NCBI RefSeq assembly: GCF_002742635.1
Contig: NZ_PEGF01000001.1
Span: forward strand, 2,232,001 to 2,296,000
From: Caulobacter sp. X
Lineage (GTDB): Bacteria; Pseudomonadota; Alphaproteobacteria; Caulobacterales; Caulobacteraceae
Reading direction: 5' to 3'
Length of the DNA: 64,000 nucleotides
Shown here: one piece after another, positions 35,213 to 49,681 of the stretch
How the letters are laid out: each line of letters begins with the position of its first letter
Position numbering within the stretch: position 1 is the stretch's first letter
Notes under the pieces: model-generated
Database searches by the model: none
The model's input: only the letters and a program-made list of their open reading frames with translations
Told to the model about the DNA's origin: nothing
Made by a program: the position numbers and the translations under genes

Positions 35213-36178
35213 ATGCAGGGTCTTGTCACGGTGTTCGGCGGCTCCGGTTTTGTGGGCGGCCAGGTCGTGCGGGCGCTCGCCAAGGCGGGCTACCGGGTGC
35301 GGGTGGCCGTGCGCCAGCCGAACCTCGCCTATCGCATGCGCATGCTGGGCGATGTCGGCCAGATCGAGGTGGTCCAGGCCAATGTCCGCGTGCCGAGCTC
35401 GGTGGCGCGCGCGCTGGACGGCGCCGAGGCCTGCGTGAACCTGGTGGGCGTGCTCTGGGAGAGCGGCCGCCAGAAGTTCCAGTCGGTCCACGCCATGGGC
35501 GCGCGCAATGTCGCCGAAGCCGCCGCCAAGGCCGGGGTGAAGCGCTTGGTCCACGTCAGCGCGATCGGGGCGGACATCAACGCCGCGGCCAAGTACGCCC
35601 GCTCGAAGGGCGAGGGCGAAGCCATCGTCCGCGCCGCCTTCTCGGGCGCGACGATCGTGCGCCCCTCGATCGTGTTCGGCCCCGAGGACGATTTCTTCAA
35701 CCGCTTCGCCCAGATGGCCGCCCTGGCGCCGGTGATGCCGCTGGTCGGCGGCGACACGAAGTTCCAGCCGGTGTTTGTCGGCGACGTGGCCGCGGTGATC
35801 GCCAAGGCCGTAGCCAGCCCGGCCGCCGTCGGCGTGACCTATGAGCTGGGCGGTCCGACCGTCTACACGATGCGCGAGATCCTCGAGCTGATCCTGACCG
35901 AGACGGGCCGCAATCGTCCGCTGCTCCCCGTGCCGTGGCCGCTAGCCGGCCTGATCGGAACGCTGGGCGACCTGCAAGCCTCGATCCTGCCGCTGGCCCC
36001 GCCGCTGACGACGGATCAGGTCGAGATGCTGAAGAACGACAACGTCGCCGCCCACGGCCTGCCGGGCCTCGCCGAGGCCGGCGTCGCCGCGACCGCCGTC
36101 GAAGCCGTGGTCCCGACCTATCTCTATCGCTATCGCAAGGGCGGCCAGTACGCCGAGACCCCGGCGGGCGCGTTCTAG
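35213..36178 (+). CDS. NDUFA9-like NAD(P)-binding protein (complex I assembly type SDR)
   Basis: This 321-residue atypical short-chain dehydrogenase has the glycine-rich site VTVFGGSGFVGGQVVRALAKAGY at its start, then CVNLVGVLWESG, RLVHVSAIGAD and IVRPSIVFGPEDDFFNRFAQ, the pattern of the mitochondrial complex I subunit NDUFA9 family and its alphaproteobacterial relatives. It probably binds NADP(H) structurally; a role with complex I or quinone-related assembly is inferred. The start at 35213 has a GAGGA site 6 bp upstream; ATG 35207 is too close to it. A strong terminator follows. Confidence 0.88.
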   Translation: MQGLVTVFGGSGFVGGQVVRALAKAGYRVRVAVRQPNLAYRMRMLGDVGQIEVVQANVRVPSSVARALDGAEACVNLVGVLWESGRQKFQSVHAMGARNVAEAAAKAGVKRLVHVSAIGADINAAAKYARSKGEGEAIVRAAFSGATIVRPSIVFGPEDDFFNRFAQMAALAPVMPLVGGDTKFQPVFVGDVAAVIAKAVASPAAVGVTYELGGPTVYTMREILELILTETGRNRPLLPVPWPLAGLIGTLGDLQASILPLAPPLTTDQVEMLKNDNVAAHGLPGLAEAGVAATAVEAVVPTYLYRYRKGGQYAETPAGAF

Positions 36179-36199
36179 ACTCTAAGGCCGAGACAAAAG

Positions 36200-36233
36200 A
36201 AAGGGCGGGCGCCGCGCGGCGCCCGCCCTTTTT
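36200..36233. terminator. Bidirectional rho-independent terminator
   Basis: A very stable stem of 13-15 bp (AAAGGGCGGGCGCCG / CGGCGCCCGCCCTTT) has a T-run on the right and an A-run on the left. It lies between the convergent NDUFA9-like and uppP genes and can end transcription in both directions. Confidence 0.92.
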
Positions 36234-36252
36234 GTTTCCGGAAAAGCCTGCC

Positions 36253-37056
36253 CTAGTGGCGCAGGTAAAGCACCGCCAGGCCGCCCAGGCCGACGACGAT
36301 CCGCCACCAGGCGAAGGGCGCGAAGCCCCGCTTGCCGACGAAGTCCAGCATGTACTTCACGACCACCAGGCCCGATAGGAACGAGACGACGAAGCCGATG
36401 GCGACGATGCTGACGTGGCCGGCGTCCAGAGCGTCGCGGTTCTTGTAGACGTCGAGGACGAAGGCCCCGACCATGATCGGGATCGCCATGAAGAAGCTGA
36501 ATTCGGCGGCCGCGCGCCGTTCGATGCCGAACAGCATCGACCCGACGATCGTCGAGCCCGAGCGCGACACGCCTGGCACAAGCGACAGGCACTGGAAGAG
36601 GCCCACGATCAGCGCCTTGTGCAGCGGAAGCGCCATGGCGTCGTGATCGACGGCCGGCGGGGCCTTCTTGTCGATGACCAGCAGGATCACCCCGCCGATC
36701 AGCAGCGACCAGCAGATCAGCAAGGGGCTCTCGAACAGCAGCGTCTTGATCACGTCGTGCAGCAGCAGACCCGCCGCGAAGGCCGGGATGACCGCGATGA
36801 TGACGCTGAGCGCGAACCGCCGCGCTTCGGGTCGGGTCGGCAGGCCGATGACCACGTTCCAGAGCCTTTGGAAGTAGAGCGCCACGACCGCCAGGATCGC
36901 GCCTAGCTGGATCAGGACGATGAAGGTGTCCCAGGACGGATCCTTCAGCCCCATGGCCGTCTTGGTCAGCAGCAGATGGCCGGTCGACGAGACGGGAATG
37001 AACTCCGTCAGGCCTTCGACCAGACCCAGGATAATGGCGCTCAACCAGTCAGGCAT
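36253..37056 (-). CDS. uppP: Undecaprenyl-diphosphatase
   Basis: This 267-residue integral membrane enzyme recycles undecaprenyl pyrophosphate to the monophosphate carrier for peptidoglycan and O-antigen synthesis. Both family motifs are visible: IILGLVEGLTEFIPVSSTGH at residues 8-27 and LVPGVSRSGSTIVGSM near residue 165. It has about eight membrane segments. The start at 37056 gives the standard MPDWLSAIILGLVEG opening. It is divergent from gltD across a 229-bp AT-rich spacer. Confidence 0.97.
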   Translation of the reverse strand: MPDWLSAIILGLVEGLTEFIPVSSTGHLLLTKTAMGLKDPSWDTFIVLIQLGAILAVVALYFQRLWNVVIGLPTRPEARRFALSVIIAVIPAFAAGLLLHDVIKTLLFESPLLICWSLLIGGVILLVIDKKAPPAVDHDAMALPLHKALIVGLFQCLSLVPGVSRSGSTIVGSMLFGIERRAAAEFSFFMAIPIMVGAFVLDVYKNRDALDAGHVSIVAIGFVVSFLSGLVVVKYMLDFVGKRGFAPFAWWRIVVGLGGLAVLYLRH

Positions 37057-37109
37057 GCTTCGGCTCCAAGTAAGCGTCCGGCGTGCGCCCGACACGGTAA
37101 ACAGGTCGT

Positions 37110-37215
37110 AAATCCACAAAGTAGACTATTTTTCAGGTCAGATGCGACTTGGTCTCAAAATCCCCACCTTCCCCAGGGATATATAAGTCTATATTTTTGA
37201 CCAACACATTCTTAT
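37110..37215. promoter_or_regulatory. AT-rich spacer between uppP and gltD
   Basis: This stretch, with GATATATAAGTCTATATTTT at 37180-37199, is far richer in A and T than its surroundings. It lies in the divergent promoter region of uppP and gltD and probably holds their promoters or a bending site. No specific factor can be named from the sequence. Confidence 0.4.
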
Positions 37216-37285
37216 TGCCCTAAAGAGTCCGTAAGACGCCCGCCAGAGCAATTTTTCTCCCGCCAGGGATGACGAGGGAAGTCGC

Positions 37286-38734
37286 ATGGCCGAGCGCATG
37301 CTGAAATTCATCACGGTGCCCCGCAAGACGCCCGAAAAGCGCGCGGCCGCCGAACGTTCCGGCGACTTCCACGAGATCTACGCCGACTTCATCGACGCCA
37401 AGGCGACTGAGCAGGCCTCGCGCTGCTCGCAGTGCGGCGTGCCCTTCTGTCAGACCCACTGCCCCCTGCACAACAACATCCCCGACTGGCTGCGGATGAC
37501 GGCCGAGGGCCGCCTGGAAGAAGCCTACGCCCTGTCGCAGGCGACCAATTCCATGCCGGAAGTCTGCGGCAGGATTTGCCCGCAAGATCGCCTGTGCGAA
37601 GGCAACTGCGTGATAGAGCAGTCGGGTCACGGCACCGTGACGATCGGCTCGGTCGAGCGCTACCTGACCGACAAGGCCTGGGAGAACGGCTGGGTGAAGC
37701 CGCTCGCGGCCGGCGAGCCGCGCGGCCGGTCGGTCGGCGTGATCGGCGCGGGCCCCGCGGGCCTGGCTGCGGCCGAGAAGCTGCGCGAAGCCGGCTACGA
37801 TGTCACCGTCTATGACCGCCACGACCGCGCCGGCGGCCTGCTGATCTACGGCATCCCCGGCTTCAAGCTGGAGAAGGACGTCGTCGAGCGCCGCACGAAG
37901 CGCCTGGCCGATGGCGGTGTCGTGTTCAAGCTGGGCTTCGAGGTCGGCAAGGACGCCACCCTGGAAGAGCTGCGCGAGAAGCACGACGCGGTGCTGATCG
38001 CCGTCGGCGTCTACGCCGCGCGCGACCTGACCGTGCCCGGCGGCGGCAGCAAAGGCGTCGTGCCCGCGCTGGACTACCTCATCACCTCCAACCGGCTGTC
38101 GCTGGGCGACAGCGTGCCGGCCTACGACTCCGGCGAGCTGAACGCCGAGGGCAAGGACGTCGTCGTGGTCGGCGGTGGCGACACCGCCATGGACTGCGTG
38201 CGCACGGCCATCCGTCAGGGCGCGGCCTCGGTCACCTGCCTCTATCGCCGCGACAAGGCCAACATGCCCGGCTCGATGCGCGAAGTGGCCAACGCCGAGG
38301 AAGAAGGCGTCACCTTCGAATGGCTGGCCGCCCCGCGCGCCCTGTCGGGCGAGGCCGAGGCCGTCACGGGCGTGCGCGCCATCCGCATGCGCCTGGGCGC
38401 GCCGGACGCCTCGGGCCGCCAGAGCCCTGAGGAAATCCCCGGCGGCGACTTCGATCGCCCGGCCCAGCTGGTCGTGAAGGCCTTGGGCTTCGAGCCCGAG
38501 AACCTGCCCGAACTGTGGTCGGCGCCGGACCTCAAGGTGACCCGCTGGGGCACCGTGAAGGCCGACGTCCGCAACCAGATGACCAATCTCGACGGCGTGT
38601 TCGCCGCCGGCGACATCGTGCGCGGCGCCTCGCTGGTCGTCTGGGCGATCAAGGACGGCCGCGACGCCGCAGACGCCATCCACCGCTACCTGCAGGCCAA
38701 GGTCGGCGCGCCCGCGCTGATCGCGGCGGAATAA
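37286..38734 (+). CDS. gltD: Glutamate synthase (NADPH) small subunit
   Basis: This 482-residue flavoprotein passes electrons from NADPH to GltB for glutamate formation. The N-terminal part (1-140) carries two 4Fe-4S cysteine groups (CSQCGVPFCQTHCPL and CGRICPQDRLCEGNC). An FAD site follows (VGVIGAGPAGLAAAEKL) and an NADPH site (VVVVGGGDTAMDCV), with the closing FAAGDIVRGASLVVWAI. The start is preceded by a GAGGGA ribosome site. It comes before gltB, 18 bp away, forming the gltD-gltB operon. Confidence 0.97.
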   Translation: MAERMLKFITVPRKTPEKRAAAERSGDFHEIYADFIDAKATEQASRCSQCGVPFCQTHCPLHNNIPDWLRMTAEGRLEEAYALSQATNSMPEVCGRICPQDRLCEGNCVIEQSGHGTVTIGSVERYLTDKAWENGWVKPLAAGEPRGRSVGVIGAGPAGLAAAEKLREAGYDVTVYDRHDRAGGLLIYGIPGFKLEKDVVERRTKRLADGGVVFKLGFEVGKDATLEELREKHDAVLIAVGVYAARDLTVPGGGSKGVVPALDYLITSNRLSLGDSVPAYDSGELNAEGKDVVVVGGGDTAMDCVRTAIRQGAASVTCLYRRDKANMPGSMREVANAEEEGVTFEWLAAPRALSGEAEAVTGVRAIRMRLGAPDASGRQSPEEIPGGDFDRPAQLVVKALGFEPENLPELWSAPDLKVTRWGTVKADVRNQMTNLDGVFAAGDIVRGASLVVWAIKDGRDAADAIHRYLQAKVGAPALIAAE

Positions 38735-38752
38735 GAGAGAGGAACCAAGACC

Positions 38753-43276
<4,524 letters not shown>

Positions 43277-43300
43277 TCGTTGAAGACTTGAAGACCCGAG

Positions 43301-43332
43301 CCGCCGCGAGAGTCTGATCGCTCTCGCGGCGG
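43301..43332 (+). terminator. Terminator of gltD-gltB
   Basis: A perfect 12-bp stem (CCGCCGCGAGAG / CTCTCGCGGCGG) with an 8-nt loop is followed by TTCTCGTTT. It starts 24 bp after the gltB stop and just before the end of the facing DUF4239 gene. Confidence 0.85.
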
Positions 43333-43340
43333 TTCTCGTT

Positions 43341-44141
43341 TCAGCGCGGCGCGCGAAGCCCGGCGGCTTCCAGCGTCTTCAAGCCTTCGAGGGTGCGGGC
43401 GAACGGCGCCTGGGAGATGGTCACTGATCCCGCGCGGGGCCGGTCGAGATCGATGATCAGCGTGACCGCCAGGGAGACCAGGATAAACAGCGCCAGCGAC
43501 GCCACCATGTGCCGCCGCCCCGCCGAGGCCATCCCGTAGCCCAGCATCGCCGCCGCGACCAAGGCGTAGACAATCAGGGAACGGAGGATGGCGTCCGGCA
43601 CGTGGGCCTCCAGCGCCGCCTGGCGTGAGGCGGCCAAATCGAACAGCTCATTGGTGGTCTGCAGAATCGGCGGATTGATCGTGGCGGTCGGTGCCGCGCG
43701 CAGGGCCGGAATCAGATCCGCCCAGAGCCGCGCCTGCAGAGCGTCGGTTTCGGCGCTGGCGGCGGCCAGCTTGCGCGCGTCCTCGCCCGCCGAGAAGAAA
43801 TCTTGTCGCGCCTGGCCATAGGCCACGACGCCCTGGCTCAGCCGGCCGCGGTACGGCTCGTCCAGCGCCTGGACCCGCAGATAGGTGGTCGACAGCGCGT
43901 TGGCCTCGGCCAGGACCAGCGCCCGGCGCGCCTCGTAGCGATCGGACGCCATCGAGAAGGTGAAGGCGATCAGCAGGCCCAGCAGCGCCAGCGCCGCCGA
44001 CAGCAGGTGCCCAGCGCCCGCGGTCTCATCGCGCGCGCCTATGCGCTGACCGCTGCGGTAGCCGATTTCCTGCGACAGCAGGAGAGCGGCGGCCAAGGCC
44101 GCTCCCAAAAACGGCAGCGGCAAGGCGGACAGGTTGAGCAT
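43341..44141 (-). CDS. DUF4239 family membrane protein
   Basis: This 266-residue protein has two membrane segments near the N-terminus (FLGAALAAALLLSQEIGY, about 10-28; LLSAALALLGLLIAFTFSMA, about 46-65), a soluble middle region (70-185), and two near the C-terminus (SLIVYALVAAAMLGYGMA and MVASLALFILVSLAVTLII). The LLIAFTFSMASDRYEARRALV motif is typical of DUF4239, a bestrophin-like family. Function is unknown. It is divergent from the DNA ligase gene. Confidence 0.75.
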   Translation of the reverse strand: MLNLSALPLPFLGAALAAALLLSQEIGYRSGQRIGARDETAGAGHLLSAALALLGLLIAFTFSMASDRYEARRALVLAEANALSTTYLRVQALDEPYRGRLSQGVVAYGQARQDFFSAGEDARKLAAASAETDALQARLWADLIPALRAAPTATINPPILQTTNELFDLAASRQAALEAHVPDAILRSLIVYALVAAAMLGYGMASAGRRHMVASLALFILVSLAVTLIIDLDRPRAGSVTISQAPFARTLEGLKTLEAAGLRAPR

Positions 44142-44285
44142 AACGACCTCCGACCCATGTTGTGCGAACTACAGGTCAAGCTTGAGCATCTGGCAAGCGC
44201 TGGCCGACGTAGCTAGGTCCTTGCGTACGGAGCGTTGAACCCGCGTTATGCGGCGAGCTGAACGAACGGAGCCGTCCGACATTCC

Positions 44286-45896
44286 ATGTCCATGCGCGCC
44301 TTCGCCCACCTGCTCGACCGGCTGTCCCTGACCAGTTCGCGCAACGCCAAGCTGACCCTGATCGAGGACCATCTGCGCCAGACGCCAGACCCGGATCGCG
44401 GCTACGCCCTGGCGGCGCTGACGGGGGCGCTGTCGTTCAACGCCGCCAAGCCGACCTTCATCCGCAAGGCCGTCGAGGCTCGGATGGACGCCCAGCTGTT
44501 CGGCTGGTCCTACGACTATGTCGGCGACCTGGCCGAAACCGTGGCCCTGGTCTGGCCCGCGAAACCGGGGGCCAACCGTCCGCCGGAGCTCTCCGAGGTG
44601 ATCGACGCCCTGCACTCTGCGTCTCGCGCCCAGGTCCAGCGGCTGATCGAGGGCTGGCTCGACGCTCTGGATCCGGACGGCCGCTGGGCGCTGCTCAAGC
44701 TGATGACGGGCGGCCTGCGGGTCGGCGTCTCCTCGCGGCTCGCCAAGCAGGCTTGCGCCAATTTCGGCGGCGTCGAGATCGGCGAGATCGAGGAGGTCTG
44801 GCACGCGATGGAGCCGCCCTATGGCGACCTCTTCGCCTGGCTGGAAGGGCGCTCGGAACGGCCCTCGCCCGACGCCCCCGGTCGCTTCCGGCCGGTGATG
44901 CTGGCCCAGCCGATCGACGAGGCCGTCGATTTCGCCAAGCTCGACCCGGCCGACTATGTCGCCGAATGGAAGTGGGACGGCATTCGCGTCCAGGCGGTCA
45001 GCGAACGGGGCGAGCGCAGGCTCTACACCCGCACCGGCGACGACATCTCGGCCAGTTTCCCCGATGTGCTCGACGCTCTCGACTTCGAAGGTGCGATCGA
45101 CGGCGAGTTGCTGGTGCTGCGCGACGGCGCTCTCGCGCCATTCGGCGACCTGCAGCAGCGTCTGAACCGCAAGACCGTGGACAGCAAGCAACTGGCGAAC
45201 TTTCCAGCCGGAATTAGGGCCTACGACCTGCTGCTGGACGGCGAAGAGGACCTTCGCGCCCTGCCCTTCGTCGAGCGGCGCGCCCGGCTGGAGGCCTTCG
45301 TCGGCCGGCTGAAGACCACACGGATCGACCTGTCTCCCCTCCAGCCGTTCGCGAGCTGGGAAGAACTGGCCGCCCTGCGCCTCGATCCGCCCGAAGGCGA
45401 CGCGCGTCTCTCCGAAGGCCTGATGCTCAAGCGCCGCGACAGCGTGTACGAGCCCGGCCGTCCCAAGGGGCCATGGTTCAAATGGAAGCGCGACCCGCAC
45501 CTGATCGACGCGGTGCTGATGTACGCCCAGCGCGGCCACGGCAAGCGCTCCAGCTTCTATTCCGACTACACCTTCGGCGTCTGGCGCGAGGACGAGGAGG
45601 GGCGGCGCAGCCTGACTCCCGTCGGCAAGGCCTATTTCGGCTTCACGGACGAGGAGCTGAAGCAGATCGACAAGTTCGTCCGCGACCACACGATCGAGCG
45701 CTTCGGCCCCGTGCGCTCGGTGCGGGCCGATCTCCAGTTCGGCCTGGTCTTCGAGGTCGCCTTCGAAGGCCTGCAACGCTCGACCCGGCATAAGTCGGGC
45801 GTCGCCATGCGCTTTCCGCGCATCAACCGCATCCGCTGGGACAAGCCGTCCCGCGAAGCCGACGAGCTCGCCACGCTGGAAGCCATGCTCGACTAG
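44286..45896 (+). CDS. ATP-dependent DNA ligase (bacterial LigC/LigB type)
   Basis: This 536-residue ligase has an N-terminal helical DNA-binding domain (1-200), the nucleotidyltransferase domain with catalytic Lys229 in [11 protein letters not shown], motif [11 protein letters not shown], motif [13 protein letters not shown] and motif [15 protein letters not shown], and an OB-fold C-terminal domain ending [13 protein letters not shown]. It seals nicks using ATP, in addition to the essential NAD-dependent LigA that would be elsewhere. Relatives often sit beside a ligase-associated exonuclease, helicase and phosphoesterase; none is adjacent here. It is probably a repair ligase. Confidence 0.92.
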   Translation: MSMRAFAHLLDRLSLTSSRNAKLTLIEDHLRQTPDPDRGYALAALTGALSFNAAKPTFIRKAVEARMDAQLFGWSYDYVGDLAETVALVWPAKPGANRPPELSEVIDALHSASRAQVQRLIEGWLDALDPDGRWALLKLMTGGLRVGVSSRLAKQACANFGGVEIGEIEEVWHAMEPPYGDLFAWLEGRSERPSPDAPGRFRPVMLAQPIDEAVDFAKLDPADYVAEWKWDGIRVQAVSERGERRLYTRTGDDISASFPDVLDALDFEGAIDGELLVLRDGALAPFGDLQQRLNRKTVDSKQLANFPAGIRAYDLLLDGEEDLRALPFVERRARLEAFVGRLKTTRIDLSPLQPFASWEELAALRLDPPEGDARLSEGLMLKRRDSVYEPGRPKGPWFKWKRDPHLIDAVLMYAQRGHGKRSSFYSDYTFGVWREDEEGRRSLTPVGKAYFGFTDEELKQIDKFVRDHTIERFGPVRSVRADLQFGLVFEVAFEGLQRSTRHKSGVAMRFPRINRIRWDKPSREADELATLEAMLD

Positions 45897-45984
45897 GCGT
45901 TGCGGCGCGAGCGCCTATATAGGCCGCCAAGCGTCGCCTCGACCCATAGCCCGGTCAGCCTTGGGCGTTCGCTGGGAGTCTCGC

Positions 45985-47172
45985 ATGACCCAAGCTTCGG
46001 AAGCCGGCGGACTAAGCCGTGGCCTGACCCTCGCCATGGCGGCGGCCACCGGGATCGGCGTCGCCAACATCTACTACAACCAGCCAATGCTGGGTCTGAT
46101 GCTGCGCGACGTTCCCAGCGGACTGACGGCGATGGTGCCGACCGCCACCCAGCTGGGCTACGCAGCGGGCCTGTTCCTGCTCGTGCCTCTAGGCGACCTG
46201 ATCGAGCGCCGGCGGCTGATCGTGTTGCAGTTCCTGGCGCTGGCGGCGGCGCTCGTCGCGGCGGCCATCGCGCCGACGGCCGGCCTGATGATCGTCACCT
46301 CGCTTTTCGTGGGCGCGGCCTCGACCGTGGCCCAGCAGATCGTGCCGTTCGCCGCCCACCTGTCCTCGCCGGACCGTCGCGGAGCCACGGTCGGCGCGGT
46401 GATGGCTGGCCTGCTGTGCGGCATCCTGCTGAGCCGGACGCTGGCCGGCTTCGTCGCCGAGCACGCCGGCTGGCGTGCGATGTTCTGGCTTGGCGCGCCG
46501 ATGGCCCTGGCCGCCGGCGGCTGGATGGCGCTGAAGTTGCCTCGCAGCCATCCGCAGGCTGGCCTATCGTATGGCGGCTTGCTGGCGTCGCTAGGACGGC
46601 TCTGGGGGGAATTCGGATCACTGCGCCTGGCCGTCGCCACTCAAGCTCTGCTTTTCGCCACCTTCACGGCTTTCTGGACCACCCTGGCCTTGCACCTGCA
46701 GGAGCCGCGCTTCCACCTCGGCGCCGACGTGGCGGGTCTGTTCGGCGTGATCGGCGCCGTGGGGATCCTGGCCGCGCCCCTGGCGGGCCGCATCGCCGAC
46801 AAGCGGGGCCCGCGCCCGATCATCGCGCTTGGGGCGGGTCTGGCGCTGATCTCATGGCTGGTGTTCGGCCTGTGCAACGCCATTCCGGGCCTGATCGCCG
46901 GCGTCATCCTGCTGGACTTCGCGGTGCAGAGCGCCCTCGTCTCCAACCAGCACGTCGTCTACGCGCTGCGGCCCGAAGCCCGCTCGCGGATCAACACCGT
47001 CTTCATGGGCGGCATGTTCCTGGGCGGCGCGGCCGGCTCGGCGGCGGCGGCCTTCGCCTGGAAGAGCGCCGGATGGACCGGCGTCTGCGCCCTGGGCGTA
47101 GGCCTGACGGCGGCGGCGACCGTCCTTCAGCTGGTCAACCTGGCTCGCCGCCGCACGCTGAAGGCTGCCTAG
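45985..47172 (+). CDS. Major facilitator superfamily transporter
   Basis: This 395-residue protein has about twelve membrane helices and the MFS loop signatures [18 protein letters not shown] between helices 2 and 3 and [13 protein letters not shown] between helices 8 and 9. The [13 protein letters not shown] segment in the first helix resembles the YnfM/arabinose-efflux-like group of exporters, so drug or sugar efflux is plausible, but the substrate is unknown. The start at 45985 has a GGGAG site upstream. Its stop overlaps that of the facing aminotransferase gene. Confidence 0.88.
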   Translation: MTQASEAGGLSRGLTLAMAAATGIGVANIYYNQPMLGLMLRDVPSGLTAMVPTATQLGYAAGLFLLVPLGDLIERRRLIVLQFLALAAALVAAAIAPTAGLMIVTSLFVGAASTVAQQIVPFAAHLSSPDRRGATVGAVMAGLLCGILLSRTLAGFVAEHAGWRAMFWLGAPMALAAGGWMALKLPRSHPQAGLSYGGLLASLGRLWGEFGSLRLAVATQALLFATFTAFWTTLALHLQEPRFHLGADVAGLFGVIGAVGILAAPLAGRIADKRGPRPIIALGAGLALISWLVFGLCNAIPGLIAGVILLDFAVQSALVSNQHVVYALRPEARSRINTVFMGGMFLGGAAGSAAAAFAWKSAGWTGVCALGVGLTAAATVLQLVNLARRRTLKAA

Positions 47173-48329
47173 GCTCCGAACGACCGGATCGCGTCGATGA
47201 TCTTCTGCTGGTCGGCCTCGCCCAGATAGGGATGCATCGGCAGGGCCAGCACGGTCTCGGCCTTGGCTTCGGTGACCGGCAGGCCGCCCGCGCCGCGCGG
47301 GAAAGCGGCGTAGGGCGCCTGAACGTGCATCGGGACGGGGTAGTAAACCGCCGTCGGAACGCCGTGGGCCTTCAGGTGCGCGGCCAAGCCGTCGCGATCG
47401 CGATGCTCGATCACGTACTGGGCCCAGACCGACACCCCGCCCTCGATCACCGCGGGCGTCGAGATCACCGCGCCCTTCAGGCCCTCGGCGTAGCGGTTGG
47501 CCACAGCCTGGCGCAGCGCGATCTCCTCGGCGAAGATGGCCAGCTTCTCGATCAGGATCGCGGCCTGGATCGTATCCAGGCGCGAGTTCATGCCGATGCG
47601 GGTGTTCAGGTACTTGGGGTCGTGGTCGAAGGTCTTGCCCGCCAGATCAGGACCGACCGCCTTGCCGTGGACGCGGTAACTGTCCATCAGGTCCCATAGC
47701 GTGGCGTCGTTGGTCAGCACCGCGCCGCCGTCGCCGTAGCAGCCCAGCGGCTTGGCCGGGAAGAAGCTGGTAGTGGCCACATCGGCCCAGTGCAGCGGAT
47801 GCTTGCCGTCCAGCGTGCAGCCGAAGCCCTGGGCGCTGTCGGCGATCAGCTTCAGGCCCTCGCGGTCGCAGATCGCCTTGATCGCCGGATAGTCGGCGGG
47901 CTGACCGAACAGGTCGACGGCGATGACCACCTTGGGCGTCAGCTTGCCCTCGGCCTTCACCCCGGCGATGGCGGCTTCAAGCTTGGCCGGATCGAGGTTG
48001 TAGGTGTCGGGCAGCACGTCCACGAACACCGGCGTGGCTCCGACCCACGGCACGACTTCCGGCGTCGCCGCGAAGGTGAAGGACGGACAGAACACCGCGT
48101 CGCCGGGGCCGATGTTCCACGCCATCAGCGGCAGGGCGATCGCGTCGGTGCCGTTCGCGCAGGACAGGGCCAGTTTGGCCTGGCCGAACTCCGCGAGCTT
48201 GGCCTCGAACTCCCGCACCTGCGGGCCCATGACATAGGCGCCGCTATCCAGCACCTTGGCGATGGCGGCGTCGATCTTGTCGCGGATCCGGCGTTGCTGC
48301 GCGCCGAGGTCGATGAAGGGCATGCTCAT
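47169..48329 (-). CDS. DegT/DnrJ/EryC1/StrS sugar aminotransferase
   Basis: This 386-residue PLP enzyme aminates a keto-sugar nucleotide, using glutamate. The start [20 protein letters not shown] and [20 protein letters not shown] are typical; the PLP lysine is in [19 protein letters not shown], and the end has [17 protein letters not shown]. The [14 protein letters not shown] motif resembles WbpE/WlbC-type aminotransferases that make 3-amino sugars for O-antigen. It lies alone on its strand between an MFS transporter and a mechanosensitive channel; its partner oxidase is not in the window. The start at 48329 was chosen over an upstream ATG without homology. Confidence 0.92.
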   Translation of the reverse strand: MSMPFIDLGAQQRRIRDKIDAAIAKVLDSGAYVMGPQVREFEAKLAEFGQAKLALSCANGTDAIALPLMAWNIGPGDAVFCPSFTFAATPEVVPWVGATPVFVDVLPDTYNLDPAKLEAAIAGVKAEGKLTPKVVIAVDLFGQPADYPAIKAICDREGLKLIADSAQGFGCTLDGKHPLHWADVATTSFFPAKPLGCYGDGGAVLTNDATLWDLMDSYRVHGKAVGPDLAGKTFDHDPKYLNTRIGMNSRLDTIQAAILIEKLAIFAEEIALRQAVANRYAEGLKGAVISTPAVIEGGVSVWAQYVIEHRDRDGLAAHLKAHGVPTAVYYPVPMHVQAPYAAFPRGAGGLPVTEAKAETVLALPMHPYLGEADQQKIIDAIRSFGA

Positions 48330-48478
48330 GGGCGGCGCTCTTAGTCTTCGTTCATGACGAATTCGAGCCAATTGATGTAACCGACTGTTTCCACTGGCTT
48401 GACCCGCCCCTCCGAAGCGGAACCATAGACCAGCCCTGCCGTTGACCTGGACGCGCGGGGGCGCCTATCGAGACCTTC

Positions 48479-49453
48479 ATGCAGACCAAGCCTAGCCCGA
48501 TCCCGGCCACCACGCCGCTGCCGTCGCTGATGAACGTCAAGGCGGACGAGACCATGTTCGGCCACTTCCTGGATTGGCTGGGCAAGCTGGCCGTCAATCT
48601 CGTGGTGGCCGGCCTGATCCTGGCGGTCACCTTCTGGGTCGCGGGCTGGGCGGCGCGGTTCATGCGACGGACGCTCAGCCGCGTACACCGGAGCGCGCCG
48701 GACCCCACGCTGGAAAGCTTCAGCGCCTCGCTGGCGCGCTATGCGGTGATCGCGGTCGGCCTTGTGGCCGTGCTGCAGCAGCTGGGCGTTCAGGCCACCT
48801 CGATCCTGGCGGTGCTGGGCGCGGCCTCTCTGGCGATCGGCCTGGCGCTGCAAGGGGCGCTGTCGAACGTGGCGGCGGGCGTGATGATCCTGCTGTTCCG
48901 GCCCTATCGCGTCGGCGACGTGATCGAGACCGCGACCCGCCAGGGCACGGTCAAGTCGCTGGATTTGCTGTTCACCGAGATCGCCACGCCGGACAACGTC
49001 AAGGTGATGATCCCCAACAGCAAGGTGTTCGGGGATGTGATCCTGAACTATTCGACCCACCGTCATCGCCGGGCCGATGTCCTGTTCAAGGTGCCGCTGA
49101 AGACCGACCTCATGATGGTGCTCAAGCGTCTGCGCGAGCGCGCCGAGAACGATCCTCGCATCCGCAAGGAGCCCGCGCCGATGATCGAGGTGACCGACCT
49201 TTCGGAGGTCTTCGCCCAGGCGGCGATCAGGGTCTGGACCTCCGCGGCCGACTTCGGTCCCGTGAAGACCGATCTGATGCTCTCGGCCCACCTGCTGGCC
49301 GAAGACCCCGAGCGCGTCGACCTGCCGGCCCCGCGCCCTTCCAGAGCCACAGACCCCTCTCCCGCCATGCCCGGCGAGGGCGAGCATCACCTGCTGGGCC
49401 TGATCAAGACGCGCCGGAAGCGGTCGACGCGGTCCGGGCCGCGCGAGGCTTAA
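48479..49453 (+). CDS. Small-conductance mechanosensitive channel, MscS family
   Basis: This 324-residue inner-membrane channel relieves osmotic pressure. It has three membrane helices (LAVNLVVAGLILAVTFWVAGW near 40, RYAVIAVGLVAVLQQLG near 88, and the pore helix SILAVLGAASLAIGLALQGA near 110, rich in Ala and Gly), then the MscS beta domain (LLFRPYRVGDVIET) with IPNSKVFGDVILNYS. The C-terminal tail after residue 275 is basic and proline-rich. It is divergent from the aminotransferase gene. Confidence 0.93.
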   Translation: MQTKPSPIPATTPLPSLMNVKADETMFGHFLDWLGKLAVNLVVAGLILAVTFWVAGWAARFMRRTLSRVHRSAPDPTLESFSASLARYAVIAVGLVAVLQQLGVQATSILAVLGAASLAIGLALQGALSNVAAGVMILLFRPYRVGDVIETATRQGTVKSLDLLFTEIATPDNVKVMIPNSKVFGDVILNYSTHRHRRADVLFKVPLKTDLMMVLKRLRERAENDPRIRKEPAPMIEVTDLSEVFAQAAIRVWTSAADFGPVKTDLMLSAHLLAEDPERVDLPAPRPSRATDPSPAMPGEGEHHLLGLIKTRRKRSTRSGPREA

Positions 49454-49456
49454 GCG

Positions 49457-49681
49457 TCAGGCCGCGCCGTGGCAGTCGGTCCATTCCCGCGCGAACTTCA
49501 AACTCAAGGCCGCCTCCTCGAACACCACGCGCCGAAGCTGTCCCAGACGCTCGGGCGCGTCGTGGATGATGACGAACGGAAAGCCGTTGTCGGACAGGAA
49601 GTCGTGCAGGAAGCGCGAGAACCGATCGGCCTCTTCGGGGCCGGCAAGGCGGACTTCGGTCTCGGCGATATGGGGAACCAT
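49457..49681 (-). CDS. Small hypothetical protein
   Basis: I do not recognise this 74-residue protein. It reads MVPHIAETEVRLAGPEEADR at the start and has a mixed alpha/beta look (HDFLSDNGFPFVIIHDAPER, then an amphipathic helix rich in Arg, Leu and Glu). There is no signal peptide or membrane segment. The start at 49681 is the best guess; an in-frame start at 49783 would add 34 residues of poor quality. It faces the MscS gene with a 3-bp gap and lies downstream of the transaldolase gene on the same strand. Confidence 0.5.
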   Translation of the reverse strand: MVPHIAETEVRLAGPEEADRFSRFLHDFLSDNGFPFVIIHDAPERLGQLRRVVFEEAALSLKFAREWTDCHGAA

